A DNA stretch of 59,129 bases from Lingula anatina (Eukaryota; Brachiopoda; Lingulata; Lingulida; Lingulidae). Shown here in pieces: positions 24,598-38,542 of the stretch. The first letter of the stretch is position 1. The number at the start of each line of letters is the position of its first letter. Where the stretch lies: positions 1 to 59,129 of the forward strand of contig NW_019773699.1 in NCBI RefSeq assembly GCF_001039355.2, read 5' to 3'. Below the pieces are notes generated by a model, which saw nothing but the letters and a program-made list of their open reading frames with translations, was not told where the DNA came from and searched no databases. The position numbers were made by a program, and so were the translations under genes.

Positions 24598-26470
24598 CGA
24601 ATTGAACATTAAACATTGTAGAAAGTTTAGTGTGGAAATGAAAAATTTCCGTTATACATGTCTCGATGGGAATAAACTAATATATAAAGCTAATGATCTG
24701 AAAGTGCTATGGACTTGCAGAAAATTAATCAAATAATCCAACACAGCTGATTTTAACTGCGGTAGTTATAACAGTAAACAATTATTGACTTAAGGTAAGG
24801 TCACATAATGGTAACATGCGTCGCCATTAGTGATCGAAACAGAAAGTCCATAACTGTTTTGTTATATGTTCGCGAATTTTGAAATCAAGACACAAGAGTT
24901 TTGCTGCTATACAGCATAAAATTTCTTTATTCATATAGCCTGCACCTTCACAAATAAGGTACAATCACCCGACAAAATTACAGAACTACATCGTTACTCA
25001 AATACTAGTAGACTAGCAACACTGCTACATAGATAAGTAAATAGGCAGCATATATAGTTACACATTTGAATTTATATTATAGTGTAAGCGATGTGACGTG
25101 AAGGTAAAGGTCACAAGAGAATAGGTGTCAATTTTACTGCTCCCATTGACAGGAAACAAGTTCCAGTCTTAATGTTCAAACCATGGTATATTGGCAAGGG
25201 ATATGAGGTTAACGGACCTAATAGTAATTACTTTGCGACATTTGGAGTTCATGGCTCTCCCAGTAGTTCACACTCGCTAAAATGGAATAGCATGCTCATA
25301 TCTAAACGTATTTTCGGCCAACTTTAAGGGCCTTTTATAGAGAGTCCGGTTCCCAACAATTTGCACAGGGTTTTTGCCCTAGATTTTGACTCATTCACGT
25401 CTGGCTAAGCCCAACCTTTATAATTAAATAGAGGGTGAACTCTCTGTTACACGGATCTATTAGTTGTGAATTGCACTATTATTGCATAATTGCATTCTCA
25501 AATCAATAACAAAGCTTGATCATTGTAACGAAATAGCTGATACAAAAGAGAAGAGAATCAATATCACCAGACGAATCACAGGGACAGCAACTTCTAAAAA
25601 TCGGAAATAAATGCGGTGGCTATATAGGAGAAAAAAATCTTCACATGGAATCTTATAGTTAGGCCTATAAAACAAGCATAGGTCTCTTGTACATACATGT
25701 ATAACGCACACAATTTTACAGTGTTTTTCATCTGTACCGTATTGTAAACAAATCACTAGCGGGTTCTATTGTCGATAAAGTCCAAGAGTATACTAATTCA
25801 GCCTGTGAATTACAGAAGGACTTACATCTAGTCTTCAGGCAGTGCCTTGCATACAAAAACCTGCATTTAATAAGTTTTTATCCATCCTCTTTCCTCCAAG
25901 GACAAAACACGGATTTGGGGCATAGCTAGAGAATGTGACAGTCAAAGCGCATGCAGTGAGATTTTCACGAGGGCAATTCACATGGGCAAGTGCAAACATG
26001 TTATCTAATAGAATATTCATCACAACCTTGATTTTGACTCACGCAAAACCCCCATGAATTTGAGAAGTCAATTAATTTTACCCAAGTTTTTACGTATTTC
26101 AACCCAAATATAATCATAAATATTACTTTTAACAAGTGCAGAGTTATTTTCTGTGTCACACAATTTAAGTAGAAATGTCATCCAAAAACAATGATATATG
26201 TCTTTGTATTAGAATTGTTAAATTTAAATAACAAAGAGATTGGTTTAAATTTTTCTTAAAAGGCGGGAGTTTGTAACTTCATTTAAGCAGTATATAACAT
26301 TTATTTACACAACAAAAACGACTGGGTGTCACGCTCTAATGCATTATTTTAAATCATATATTTACATATGCAGTCAATCCTGAACACTGTATTAAGTCAC
26401 GGAAATCACTAGCTTACAAAAAGTTAGTAGTATTTGGAACAACATGTTCGCTTATCCGTTCCGTTCTCAA

Positions 26471-27341
26471 TTATGCAGCGACATATTCACTGGGAGGTTG
26501 TCCGTTTGATTTTTTGTCTCGATTTTTCTTGGTTTTTCCTTTTCTTTTTGTTTTTGTGTTCTTTTTGTGTTTGTTCTTCGGCTTTTTTATTGCCTCTGTT
26601 ATCGAATTAATTTGGTGATTTGCCGCCGGTTCTAAGAAGCCTAACGGAAAGCTTCTGTGTGTCAAATGGGTTGCACCTGACCGTGAAGTTTCAGCATCAA
26701 CTGGCTGCCTACTGGAGGCAGAGATCGCTTGTCTATTCTCCAATTCACCAGTGTTACTCACGTAAGCAGCTTCACGGCCACCGCTTCTATTTTCCGAGGT
26801 TCCTGGCCCATTCATATCACTGTTATCATTTAAAGGATGAACTCTGTTTTTGCCGAATTTTAATGAAGACACTGCTGTCGACATGTAGTGGATAAGAGTC
26901 CAAAACCGGTGCCAAAGCATACAAATAAACTGTATGATAGTCATCAGAATAAATAAGCTGAGAAACAGAAGGCTCAAGACATCCGATTTCTGTTCGTAGC
27001 CATTGTGGTCACGCCAACGAATTAAGATGTCAGATTGGTTTTGGATGAGGATCGTGAAAGCTATCCAGACAGCATTGCAAGACAAAACAAATATCATGGA
27101 GTTGTTGCGTAGTGTTTTCAAATCTTTCTTCAGTATTTCTTCGTCTGCGTTTTTGTCTATGGGCTCAAGACGGAATTTGATCAGGTGCTTCCAGAAGGTG
27201 TATTCATATTTGTTTTGCTCTTTTAAGTTCACGGTTGTTTTGGTTTGTTTGTGCCACATATTCGTACTGAAGGCGCTGGTCCATGTGTATTCCTTAAATA
27301 CCAATTCCTTGACTCCTGTAACACAACAACAACGGTGTCTA

Positions 27342-27397
<56 letters not shown>

Positions 27398-27655
27398 CAC
27401 CTTACTTAAAAGATTGTTCAATACTGAAGCCTTTAATCATTTGAGAAATAAGAGTATAAGATCCAATTCCATCGCATAAGATCTGGTATAAGAAGACTAA
27501 ATAAATACAATAAAGTAATACGGTAAGAGATTATTATTTTATTTAATTAATAATTTAATTGCACCACAATATTTCCGTTGAAGCAATTCAATGTGTCACC
27601 AACTTGGTTCTATTAAAACTAGTCGATGTATTTATTTACTATATATCTATATATA

Positions 27656-27688
<33 letters not shown>

Positions 27689-30600
27689 AATATGTTTTAT
27701 GGAGATATACACTTACTGTTCCATTTCTTTGCTTTGAGTGGTGGCAAACTGCCTTTGTCAGCAGTTGCATACGTCGGTGAATTTTGACTGGCAACTCCGT
27801 TTTCCATTTGGCCTGCGTTGTCTTTTCTACAGCGACAAATACAGCCAAAAAACGAATCACAGTTAAATCCGTCCTCACTGCTTTTAGTAACCTTCCTAGG
27901 CAAACCGTGTCCTTCACTATCATGGTCAAGCTTTGGAGTTTCTCTTGTTCCCCATGACACGTCGTTGAGATTAGAAAGTGAGTAAATTGTTAAGAATACG
28001 TACATAGATGGGATAGCTACGAAATATAGTAGTCCGTAAAAAACACAGTAGAGTTCCTTTGGGTGTATAAGTGCTGTTGTAACAAAAACTGCTACCAGGA
28101 TCAAAAAGATAATGGATGACATACTTCCAACGTTTGTACCTACTTCAACTATTATACCAACGAGGGTGGCTACCATGAGAAGAGCATACATGCCGCTGAG
28201 AATCGTCGCTACGTTCAGCTGGACATTTTTGGTTTGTGTGAACGAGACCCAGATGTAAAATATAATTGGAAGGAGGATAATTCCGTTGGTTACAAATACA
28301 CCTGCAGTGTCATTGCTCAGGTTTGGCACCAACAGGGTCGTAATAGACGTTGATATGGCCATTAGAACTGTGGCAGGGCCAAGCAAAGTAGATACCAGAA
28401 GAAGAGCTTGGTACACGATAAAACCAAACGATATGTTATCGTTTCTTGTGGAAGTTTGCCAGCCGTTAGATAATAAGTCGTACAAGTTGGCAATGGTTGA
28501 CACGCTCCACCGTCGCCGTTGGTTGTAGAACTCTGAGAATGTTTCTGGTGCATAGGTCCAAGCATCAGATGCCGCACAGTATTTGATGCTCCGACCGTTT
28601 TGAAGCAAGAGGGTACACAACCAACGGTCTTCTCCTTTGAAATAAAAAAAACAACTGCTTTTGATTTATTAGAATTCAGTTTGCAAATTGGACGAAAATC
28701 TATAACGTCCTATCTCTAATTTTTTACTATGTAGTTTATTATTGAAAGAATTATTGTTAGGACTGTGTCTTGGTATATCAAATCTGTTCTTTGTCCCTTT
28801 CACAGATGTAAATATGTCCTAAATTGAATAGCTACAGCCAAATGTTATCAAATTAAGCACAAAATGTGCTCTTTTTAAAAGCACGTGTCCAATAGCGTGT
28901 GCCGACATTTACCTCTTGCAGGCATACAGGTACTTTCAAAAGGCTCACAAGTCTGATTTTTAGAGATACTCATCCAAGTGCGTTGTCATGATTGAATTAT
29001 TATCGTCTATCCTTGGAAATGGAAAGAGATTTCAGTTGGGAAAGTCATGGTCATTGGTCCCAGAGGTACGATCAAGTCCTTTTTCGTGACGAATCAACAT
29101 TTTTTCTTGTAGCCTATCAGTGGTCGAGTGGGAGTCTGTATCAGTGTCGGGGACGTGTAATTTTACATAATTTCTCTTATGGTAATTTTATATATCTGCA
29201 CGTCCACGATACTGGGTAACAGCAATGGGTTATCATCTTCTTCTTCGTAATGTTCTCTATAATACCTTGCGCAAATTCCAGTTTCTGAGCAAATAAACCC
29301 AGTAATAATCAGGACAAAATAAATAAATAAATAAAACAATTTGCGAGCCCTGATGAAAGCCTGTCGCACCGCAGGCTTGGGCCCAGTCTTAATGGTGTCT
29401 TTGCATTGTTTACTGCATAACGGGCAAGTTAATTGACCAAGTTAATTGGTCAAGTTGCTAGTTTGTTTGTATGGCATGGCATATTATGATACTTACAGGT
29501 GTGACAAATGAGATATAGTTGTATTCCATTCCTGTGATTTGTCAGTTTTGCATCTGAGGATGATACTTTTTAAGATGTTTAATGTTAAAAGAAAAGGCAT
29601 GAAGATTCAATTAGTAACATTTACTAAAGAAACGTTAAATTAAAGGCGGGCTGCCATTTGTTAGTGTGTTATTTTAATTATCTAAGTTTTGTACAGATCA
29701 TAGGAAAAAGTCTGCCCATTAATATTTTGTTGACCTGTTTGGAAAATATATGCATTTTCTTAAGGATTAAATACAGGTGTGGCAAATAAAATATAGTTGT
29801 ATTTCATTACCTGTGATTTGTAGAACACATCTTAGGATGATACTTTTAATGATGTTTAATGTTTAAAGAAAAGGCATGTAGATTGATTTAGTAACATTAA
29901 CTACAGGAATGTTAAATTAAGAGCGGACTGCCATTTGTTAGTGTGTTATTTCAATTATCTAGGTTTTGTACAGATTAAAGGAAAAAGTCTGCTCATTAAT
30001 ACTTTGATGACCTTTTTGGAAAATATATGCATTTTCTTAAGAGTAAATTACAATTATAATTACACATGCCACACAAAGTGGCAGCTTGGCCAATTAACTT
30101 CGTCAATTAACTTGCCCATTATGCTGTTAACAATGCAAAGACACCATGGGGTCTGGGCCTGTGACACACGCACACACACACTAGAAGTAGATTGGAGTAG
30201 GAACAAACGCTACTGCACAAGTGGCTTTTAAAGAGCATTTTTTGACGCTAATTTTGCATAAGTTATGTGCTGTTTTGGCAATGTCATTTCAAGTCGTGCT
30301 AGATATAAGATTTGGAATAAAATGCACTATTTAAAGTGTAAATTAAAACATTAGATGGGATTCATTAGCGACAACCTTTTTGCTAACTAGTGAATAACAA
30401 AATGTATCTGGAATAAAATGTTACACTTGCATCATAACTTCGTATGATGTTATACATTGTTATTCACTATAACAAAACTCTAGAAATACCTTGATCAAAC
30501 TGTAGATAGTCGACTGCTTTTTTGGGTCGATTGGAGTAGATGTCTATCACTTCCATCACTGCCTTCCCGCGAAATAAACTAAAGCAGCCAGGACTGCAGA

Positions 30601-33600
30601 GAACGCATCCAAGAACATGTTCCGCGCTCTTCTGTAACCAGTGGCCAATGGCGTACTCGAACTTCTGGTACCATACCATAGGTCCTACGATAAATATAAT
30701 GTTATTTCATAAAGCCTTACAAATAAAAGGGCATTTTTTTTTTTTTTTTGGGGGGGGGGGGGTACGTTGAGGTGAATAATACCCACTCATAGGAGTTCTC
30801 CGGCCATCTTACCTGATTATCACTGGTCAGTTTATGTTGTGGTTGAATTGAAAATAAATAATTAAAGGGATAATACCTCTTTGTATGAGATCTATATTTC
30901 ACAATAATAACATTGTAAACAACTCGTAGAAATATAATGTATTCTGTTTTACCACCAAAACGGCAATTATAGCTATAATTCTGATATCTGAGCCTGTCAT
31001 CGGACCACGTGACCTCCAAAGATGGCTATACTCTGCTATAATCTCTTAAGAGATAATTACCAAAAAAAAACTTTTTAGAAAAAAGGGACTAACTTTGAAT
31101 GTAGAAATGGATTCATTAACCATTGGCAGTATGGGAAAATTGTTGTTTACTCCAGTTTACACTGTTATTATCCCTTTAATCCCACTCACTGAAATGCATA
31201 CATATTAAGGTATTTGAAAATCACAATAAAATATTTTACCGCTGCCGATTGGATGGATTCGTCCACAGGCAGCTCCCAGTTTCTTGTCTGACGCCATCTC
31301 TTTCACCAAGCTGGTCAAGGCATCTGCGTGGAAATCAACATCTCCGTCCAGAGCCAACAAATACACGTTGTCCAGGTCATTTTCATCGTGTTTTCTGTCT
31401 GGGTTTTCCGGGTTAGTGTTATACTGCAGGAGGTAGTACATGTACATCACCTGAAAAATTGCCACAAGCTTTATCATGCTGAGTCAATACATGCATGTTT
31501 TTCTTTGTTTGAAAAAGATGTGACATTGTTTATCGAGGGACAAAAGAACTAGCAGCATTTCAACACTGTTATTTGGGTCCCTTTTTATGTTCACACAAAT
31601 CAGATGTTGAAAATATGTTCTGTATTATATCATTATATTTTTAATCGTTACTAACATTTAAGAGATGACAAATACTAATAAATCATCACCAGAAGACATT
31701 TTACCTGGCTCCATCTTTTTCTGTGTCGAATTTTATCTTTATCCTTTAAATGGACATACAAGGTAGTGTTATTCATTTTAATTTCAAGTCTTCCACCATA
31801 CGGCGTCCTGGTAACCTTAATGCAAGTTGCTGGGGTGCGCGTATTGTCTTCTACATTTGCCGTTTGTTCGGTTTGATTGTGTTCTACATCTGGAGCTTGC
31901 CGTGCTTTTCCGAATCCCCGAATGACTCTTTTCACAATTTCATGATCAACATCTTGCCTATGATTAAAAAAAAATAAAAGCTGCTTTCATCTTGGAAACA
32001 TGTTCCCACCCTTCTGCAAATAACACGAAGATCGAAAATTAACACTTTTAAGGGCTGATTTGTATTTGCTTAAAATTTTCTTACCCGAATACGTCCTCAA
32101 GTATTATTCGAAAAAAGCTATTCACGTAGTTGTTCACAGTATTCCGTATGTAAGTTGTCTTTTTGACTTCTCCTTTGGTTTCCGTCTCCGTGGTTTCAGT
32201 TGTGTACGTGAAAGCATCGTCGAACATTATGTGTGTCTCATAGTCGAATATCGAATCTTCCTTTTTGACTGCGGTATCGAGTCTACAGATACAAAATTAT
32301 ATATCGAGGTTTTATTGTGTATAAAACGGGACATTGGATAAAGTTGTATCATCCTAATACTTTTGATATAAAAACGGTATGAAATTGCTATTTGCATAAC
32401 AAATCTTAACTTGAAATTTTGAAATATAAAAATATTTGGATTAGCTCATTATATTCTGCAGTCACGAAATTTTAAACAATTAAGAATATGCCCCATTATG
32501 TTACAACATACAAAAACACATGAAATAATATTATAAACCAACCCCTGGTTACTGTAACTAAGGCAACTGGTTATACAGTATGCCGTTGTGATGGTAGAGT
32601 TTGAAAGTAATCCGTTTTTAAATTGTTTTGATATTTTTGATATCTATATAATTAAAAATTAGTTAAATTAGTTAAATAATAAATCGTATCATAATAATTG
32701 TAGGAACAAAATATATGAATAAAAAGATAACAGAACGGTCTACCTTATAATGCTGGCAAGCATTTGTCTCATTTCAATCTCGGATTCATGCCACATGGTA
32801 CCACAAGCGTATACCATTGGTTTCTTTTTCTCTGATTGCTCACTGGAAGGGATGTGGGCAACATCTTCGACGGAATCAACGTTGCCCCCATCAACATCAA
32901 CGTCTTTTGGCAGTCGTCTACGAAACATGAACGACTGCTCTAGGAGAATACCACAGTACAGAGGCTGGACAAATATCCATTTCAGGGAGGGTATGGCAGT
33001 TTTTCCAAGGGCACTCCACACATGTCTATTCAGAAGAAGATGAGAGAGGAGAAGGGCGATATACAGTCCAATCTGGGTTCCAACATGCGAAGGATTGTGG
33101 GGATCACAGTTGGGCGATAGGCTGCCCACCAGCCATCTACGTATGACTCCCCCTAGTGTCTGGTCAGGAGTGTATTTCTCAATAAAAGCCGATGTCCCTT
33201 CACTACACATCGGTATGAAAACACCAATAGCGGACACAATCATGGATATCACAACACAGACATAGCCGAACTTAGGAATGCCCATGGTGCATGTTAAGAA
33301 TATGGATAGATAAGACAGCAAGGCAGCAAAACCTAGAATACAACCCACGCTTATTAAGGCCACTCTCTCTATTTCATCAAGGGACTGATCTGAGATTAAA
33401 AATCTTTGAATGTCTTCTACGGAAAACCCGTTCCAGTTCAATATACCTAGTGCAAAGCACAAGGTAGCAATCATCTTAAAAAACAGAACGTAGGAATAAA
33501 TCAGCGACCTGTGTCTTCTCATTTCTGTTTTAAAGTTCTTGATAGGTACTGATATGTAATTCTTTGCATCAGTGTTGACAAAGTTTTCCCACCAACCGAA

Positions 33601-34542
33601 CGAAATTAGCAGAATCGCGACCGGTAAAGTCCAAACACTCGATGGCGCAAAGTTGCGAAGGCTTTGGGAATCCCAGTTCCAGCAAATAAACACTACGCAT
33701 CCTAACTGAATCAATACCACCAATATGTCAAGCAAAATGTCGAAACTCTTTATTCCACGGGACTGTCTGTCGGATTTGATGTGAATAATCAGCAATAGTA
33801 AAGCGGGGACAAGGCCCGTGGCATAGAATAAGGGCATGATGTCCAACGTATGGATTTCAAGAAGCGTTTTGAAAACGAATAAGCACATTCCACCCGAATG
33901 CAGGATTTCAGGAATGGAAGTCTGGAAAAGAACAATTTTCATTAAAAGTGTATATTCAATGACTCAACATTATATTGCATGCAAATTCCTACATAAACTA
34001 CCCCATTTTCTTGTACTTTTAAATATCAGTTTATGCCACAAATAAATCATTAAAACAGTTGAAGCATTTTAGCACTCAGAGTGCAGACCTTCGCCGAGAC
34101 AGCTCAATTCTCATTATAATTCATTTATTCATTAGTTTAAAATTCAATCGTATTATAAATGCTTGAATAAACAACTTCATCAATTATCTAAACGCTTATT
34201 ATTAATTTGTCTACCAGTACAAATTAATTTATCAAGTAATGGATCAATTAATCAATCATCACCAAAATCATTTTTATGTTTTTGACATTATCATGGTAAT
34301 CGACAAACGATATTAAAATCAACTGATTAATTCATTTATTAATGGATCACCATCAAAATCAATCTAATGGTTTGGTACTTGTCTCCCTCCCGACAGTTTC
34401 TGAAAATTTATTATAGGGATAACAACTGTTCGTAAGATATCCCTATTTCACAATAAATACATTGTAGATAACTCATAGAAATACAATAAATTCTATTATA
34501 CCACCAAAATGGCGGTTAACACAATAATTTTAGAAAAAAAAT

Positions 34543-34595
<53 letters not shown>

Positions 34596-37500
34596 AGGGA
34601 CTAATTTTGAATGTGGGAATGGATTCATTTACTATTGATGAGTATGGGAAAATTGTCCTTTACCCCAGGAAAATTCATTTTTTGGCCAAAATAAACAGTT
34701 GTTAACCCTTTAAAATCTATCTAAGCTTTCTCCATAATTTTGTTAACAGAAAATCAATTATAAAGTATTCATTTATCATTTATCAAGCAATGAATCACCA
34801 CCAAAATCTAAACGTTTCTAAATGTCCTAAAAACCCGTTCACAACGTTTTTTTTCCATAATACATGTGACAACCAAAAACATGCACCAGATATTGGATAG
34901 CAAAAATGTCCGCATTCAATGAACATTTTTGTGCTTGAGAAGGAAGCAGGCTGCATAACAAATTCAGTTGCGCCGATGTACGTTACAGTAAGGAGTCACC
35001 TGATACATGTTACAGTGACAACAAATAGGACTAAGAATGTATTTTGAAGTTCCTTATCAAAGACCCTTTGGGCCTCCCACCAAGCGTATTTACAACCACA
35101 GCAGTCACATTCCCTTTACACACACACACACACACACACTTTATAACTTTGTTATCCTAACTTCATATACTTTATAACTTTGTAACCCCCTCGTTATAAT
35201 TTCCCTTTGGCAGGGAAACAGACGCAAACATTTGGACTCGGTTCGCTCGAGGCTCTTGCCCCCCTCCAACACACACACACACACACACATAGATACACAA
35301 ACCGATAACTACGTGTATAATCAAATATTAGTTCGTTTCTATGACTTCAGAAGTAAATGTCAAATCTTATCGATAGACCGATAATAATATTGTCACGGTG
35401 TTTACAAGGCCTATTTTACACAAACTAAAAGATGAATATGAAGTAAAGAAAATGAAAATGCACCTGTCTGTCTGTCTATGCATGTATGAGAATAAGAATA
35501 AGATTGTAGTTCCCATTTTTGCACGACAGAAATCTATTTCACATCGCATTATATCATGGCCATATCCAAAATCTTTTGATCTAAACGCCTGTTGCTATCA
35601 ACAAAGAGGTCAAGTTGTTAGTAACGTTTATACAGATGTGTGTGTTTCATAACGTGAAAAAAAAGTAGTCGATAAACTCGACCTGGATACAAGAAAAGAT
35701 CGAATGTGGCATATAGGATCGTTTCCCCCCTGAAGCCGAATGAAGGAGATGTACACACACAAATCGAGGAAAACCGAGGCTGTAATGACACGATGAACTT
35801 GATCCAGGATGCGTGGCGGGAATGCCATATAGCAATATATATACTTACAAATTTTTTTCTTAAATTAAAACAGGAATGAAATGAAAAAAAAAAAATTATA
35901 CAGTAGTTTTTTTCGAAACGGAAAACAAAATAGGATGATCTCTTATTCCTTGAGCCATTCTATATACATGTACCACCCAAACCCAGTATAGAGGTGCATT
36001 TCACATGCTGAAGTGTCCAAAAAATAAAATTGAATGAATTCAAAGCTGTATTCAAATCTTAAAACATATATGTGTATGAAACAAAAATCCACGACTGTCT
36101 CAGTTTTAATTAAATTTTTAATTTCTATCATGTGTTGACATTATGTAAAGAGCCCTAAATGGTAACGTATGTTCCGGTAACTTAGTGTTCCGAGTCATAT
36201 GATTTTAATTTTTATAACGCGTTCCGATACATTTTTTAGTGATTCAGTAATGGTTAATTATACATGACGTAAGGATATTTTTATAAATGTTTAAACTGTA
36301 ACTCAAGGGGCTTTGCGTCATGGCTAATACTACGTAACGTATTATCCCCCCAAAACATTCAGAAAGTTGCTGACCGAAAAATATATGTGATTCCATGATA
36401 GTTTGACGTTTCTGATATAATATTAATATCCTGAGTGAAAAAATAGTTTATTTAATGCTTAATTTACTGTCGGTAGAGTGTATTTTTCCCGCTTTTTTTA
36501 ATATTCAGTGACAAGCAAACTAAACAATTAACTGAAGATCAAAACCAGTGATGATTAAATTTTCAAAGTGAATAAACTGTTTCCCAGCTGGACGTTTTGC
36601 ATTTGTGACAGTAACGTGTGTTCCCCCCCTTTTTTTTTTTTTTTTTTTTTTTGGGGGGGGGGGGGGGGGGTTAGGCGATGAATTATTCTTATTATTCATG
36701 GTTCCAGGAGAGTGAAACTTTGAAACAAACTTCTTCATGTGGAACCCTAAAAACCAAACACAGTTTGCAATCTGTGAACTAAGTATTTCTAAGAGCATGA
36801 CTGTGACTTCCTTTGCACCTCTATATTGGACTTGGTTGCTACATGTGAGTTCAAACATGAAAACCGGCAAACTGATACAGCAATGAACAAATATATGGGT
36901 CAAATGGCAAATTAGATAAGTTCGTCTGTGAAATCACAAAGAAAGATGAGACATACATATGCCGTTACATTTGATTTCTGTTGATCTGACAAAAAAAAAA
37001 CTTACGCATTGTAAAGTAAATATGTATACAAGCACGCATTTCTTTATCGAATCTTAATGAATGTATTCACGAAATTAGATTTAAAAGTATAAAAAAGGTA
37101 AATTTGCTGAAAAGAGAAAAGCCCTCTTGTTATAGTAGTTTCGATGTTTACATCATACATATCGGAATATGTGTGCTGGAGATATGTGTCTTTTATCTGC
37201 TGTATAAATTTACATGAGAAACTTCTCTTATTGAATTCAACCCTGCCCCCTTGCATCTGGAATCAATCATTAAGTGAGAATGAAATCGGCCATATTTTGG
37301 TTCTATGAAACGGGAAAGACGCATATAATTTGTTTTATGATCAGTTTATGAGCACTTTGTCAAATTATGAAGAAAATTTAGAAAAGGACAGATTGTTATA
37401 TATACAAAATTAAACCATACTTACAAGAACAATGAGAGAAATAATTCTCTTTGCAAATGCTCCAAGCGGCATTTTTTTATCCTCAGATACGTAGCCTTCA

Positions 37501-38542
37501 GTCAATTGGTCAGAGAAGTCCTGTGCCATGAATTTTGTTCCTTTTTTACGAGCTGATTGAAAGCAGGCGGATGAAACAGATCCAATAAATCCCAGAACAA
37601 CGGGTGCAAGCATACTCCCGAGCAACAGACAGTACCATCTAAGTTTCTCGGCTTTTTCATCATCAAAGGTTGTCAAGTTCGTCGCTTTAGAAGCTGTGGA
37701 ATGATTAGACGCATATGTCCTGTTTTCTTTTATTTTCGAAATGGATACAACGATGAGAATTCTGTTGGAAGCAACACCAGCGATAATGATGACAAGAGTA
37801 ACTATGCCAAACAGGAGCAGAGAAATTACTGAGCAGCATTTGTCCACGGTACTTTCTTCGTCGTCGGGTTGTTTTCGCTTCTTCGTTTTCTTCCGAAATA
37901 CACGAAAGTCGTACGCCTTTCTAAATTACAAAACAGGGATATATGTTATCATCCAGACAGCTGTTTATTTCTCATAAACATAATAAAATTTAAATTTCAA
38001 CATATTTAATCTTGCACCCAGGATCAGATTGTTATTTTTTAAAAAAAATTATCTATGTTTTTGTAACACTTATAATGTTCCGATATTCATGGGAGCGGGC
38101 AAAGGGTTTCGAACAATATGTTAATAAAGGAGATGTTTGTTGGAGGAGGAACACTTTCAAGAGTCTGTACATATTTATTTTTCAGGAAAGTTAAATTTTG
38201 AAGACATTGAATAGGAACTTAATGATGCACATCTTGCCATTTCTTTCAAATCATGAGTAGAAATAATCCACAGACAAACTGTGTTATTTTAGCTAAACGG
38301 ATTGATGTCAAGTTTTTTGGATTTTAACTGATCCCCAGAGTTGTTTAATACATTTAACATTCAATTTTCACTCGTTTTACATACATTTCTATTTACTACC
38401 ACTATCGTATCAGCTTTCGTTTACCGTGGGACAGACTTTGTCTTTATACTTACGTAGTAGCAGTAGTGCCGGTTCCCTCGGTTATAGACACTGTGGAGTT
38501 GTCTTCACCTACACCCCCCTGGGTACGGTCCTCATCAGACAT
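26471..38542 (-). CDS. CHS: Chitin synthase, metazoan type without myosin head, nine exons, complete
   Basis: Processive membrane glycosyltransferase (GT2) that polymerises UDP-GlcNAc into chitin. Exons in transcript order: 38454-38542, 37425-37920, 32744-33921, 32085-32282, 31705-31957, 31240-31450, 30490-30684, 27717-28634, 26471-27315. GT/AG borders and phases agree throughout; the total is 4383 bp, or 1460 residues. The N-terminal half (exons 2-3) has many membrane segments. ACGTMWHESEIEM (about residue 570) and TPYGGRLEI precede the core: LALDGDVDF (about 774), GRIHPIGSGPMVWYQ, EDRW and QRRRW (about 910) are the substrate-binding, acceptor and product-site motifs. SWGTRE (about 1100) marks the animal class. 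More membrane segments and a Lys-rich tail (KNKHKKNTKTKRKGK) end the protein. No myosin motor is encoded upstream, unlike the shell-linked molluscan form. A partial duplicate lies at 42990-49058. Confidence 0.94.
27344..27396. repeat. (TA)n microsatellite in last chitin synthase intron
   Basis: About 26 TA units just upstream, in transcript sense, of the last exon's acceptor. The same 401-bp intron also holds the tract at 27640-27686. Confidence 0.95.
27640..27686. repeat. (TA)n / (TATC) microsatellite
   Basis: Second TA-rich tract in the last chitin synthase intron, close to the donor of the preceding exon. Confidence 0.9.
29372..30162. mobile_element. Terminal-inverted-repeat element with tandem core repeats, ~790 bp
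   Basis: Inverted ends of roughly 80-90 bp share GGTGTCTTTGCATTGTT, GCATAA, GGGCAAGTTAATTGAC and AAGTTAATTGG; the right end is read as reverse complement. The interior is two imperfect direct repeats of about 275 bp (29495-29772 and 29773-30045), both starting ACAGGTGTG and ending GCATTTTCTTAAG. No protein is encoded, so it is probably non-autonomous. It sits in the chitin synthase intron between 28634 and 30490. Confidence 0.8.
30734..30762. repeat. T17-G12 junction tract
   Basis: A T run joins directly to a G run in a chitin synthase intron. Confidence 0.9.
30866..31176. mobile_element. TTAA-flanked MITE copy A
   Basis: Ends AGGGATAATA and TATTATCCCT are inverted repeats with TTAA directly outside on both sides (30862-30865, 31177-31180). 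The interior shares blocks with copy B at 34415-34709, for example TATTTCACAATAA, GGGACTAA and GAATGGATTCATT-like words. It lies in a chitin synthase intron. Confidence 0.75.
34415..34709. mobile_element. TTAA-flanked MITE copy B
   Basis: Homologous to copy A, with ends AGGGATAACAACTGT and ACAGTTGTTAACCCT. The right flank is TTAA and the left is TTAT (34411-34414). A long A run at 34551-34594 replaces part of the interior. It lies in the large chitin synthase intron. Confidence 0.72.
34551..34594. repeat. Poly(A) run inside MITE copy B
   Basis: About 44 consecutive A bases. Confidence 0.9.
36623..36670. repeat. C7-T23-G18 homopolymer block
   Basis: Three adjoining homopolymer runs in the chitin synthase intron. 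The C and G runs could pair around the T run. Confidence 0.9.

Larger units (their letters stand above)
22143..26470. other. Intergenic region, repeat-rich
   Basis: No coding exon recognised. It includes a (TA)n tract at 24534-24594, a direct repeat (24171-24217 and 24340-24386) and, from about 25790, sequence duplicated downstream of the chitin synthase pseudogene near 42990. Confidence 0.5.
33922..37424. other. Large intron of chitin synthase
   Basis: 3.5-kb intron between exons 2 and 3. It holds MITE copy B, CA repeats near 35120 and 35271, and the C7-T23-G18 tract. No other gene was recognised. Confidence 0.7.

Noticed and set aside
27003-27479. 158-codon plus-strand frame
   Set aside because: It is antisense to the last chitin synthase exon and crosses a TA microsatellite.
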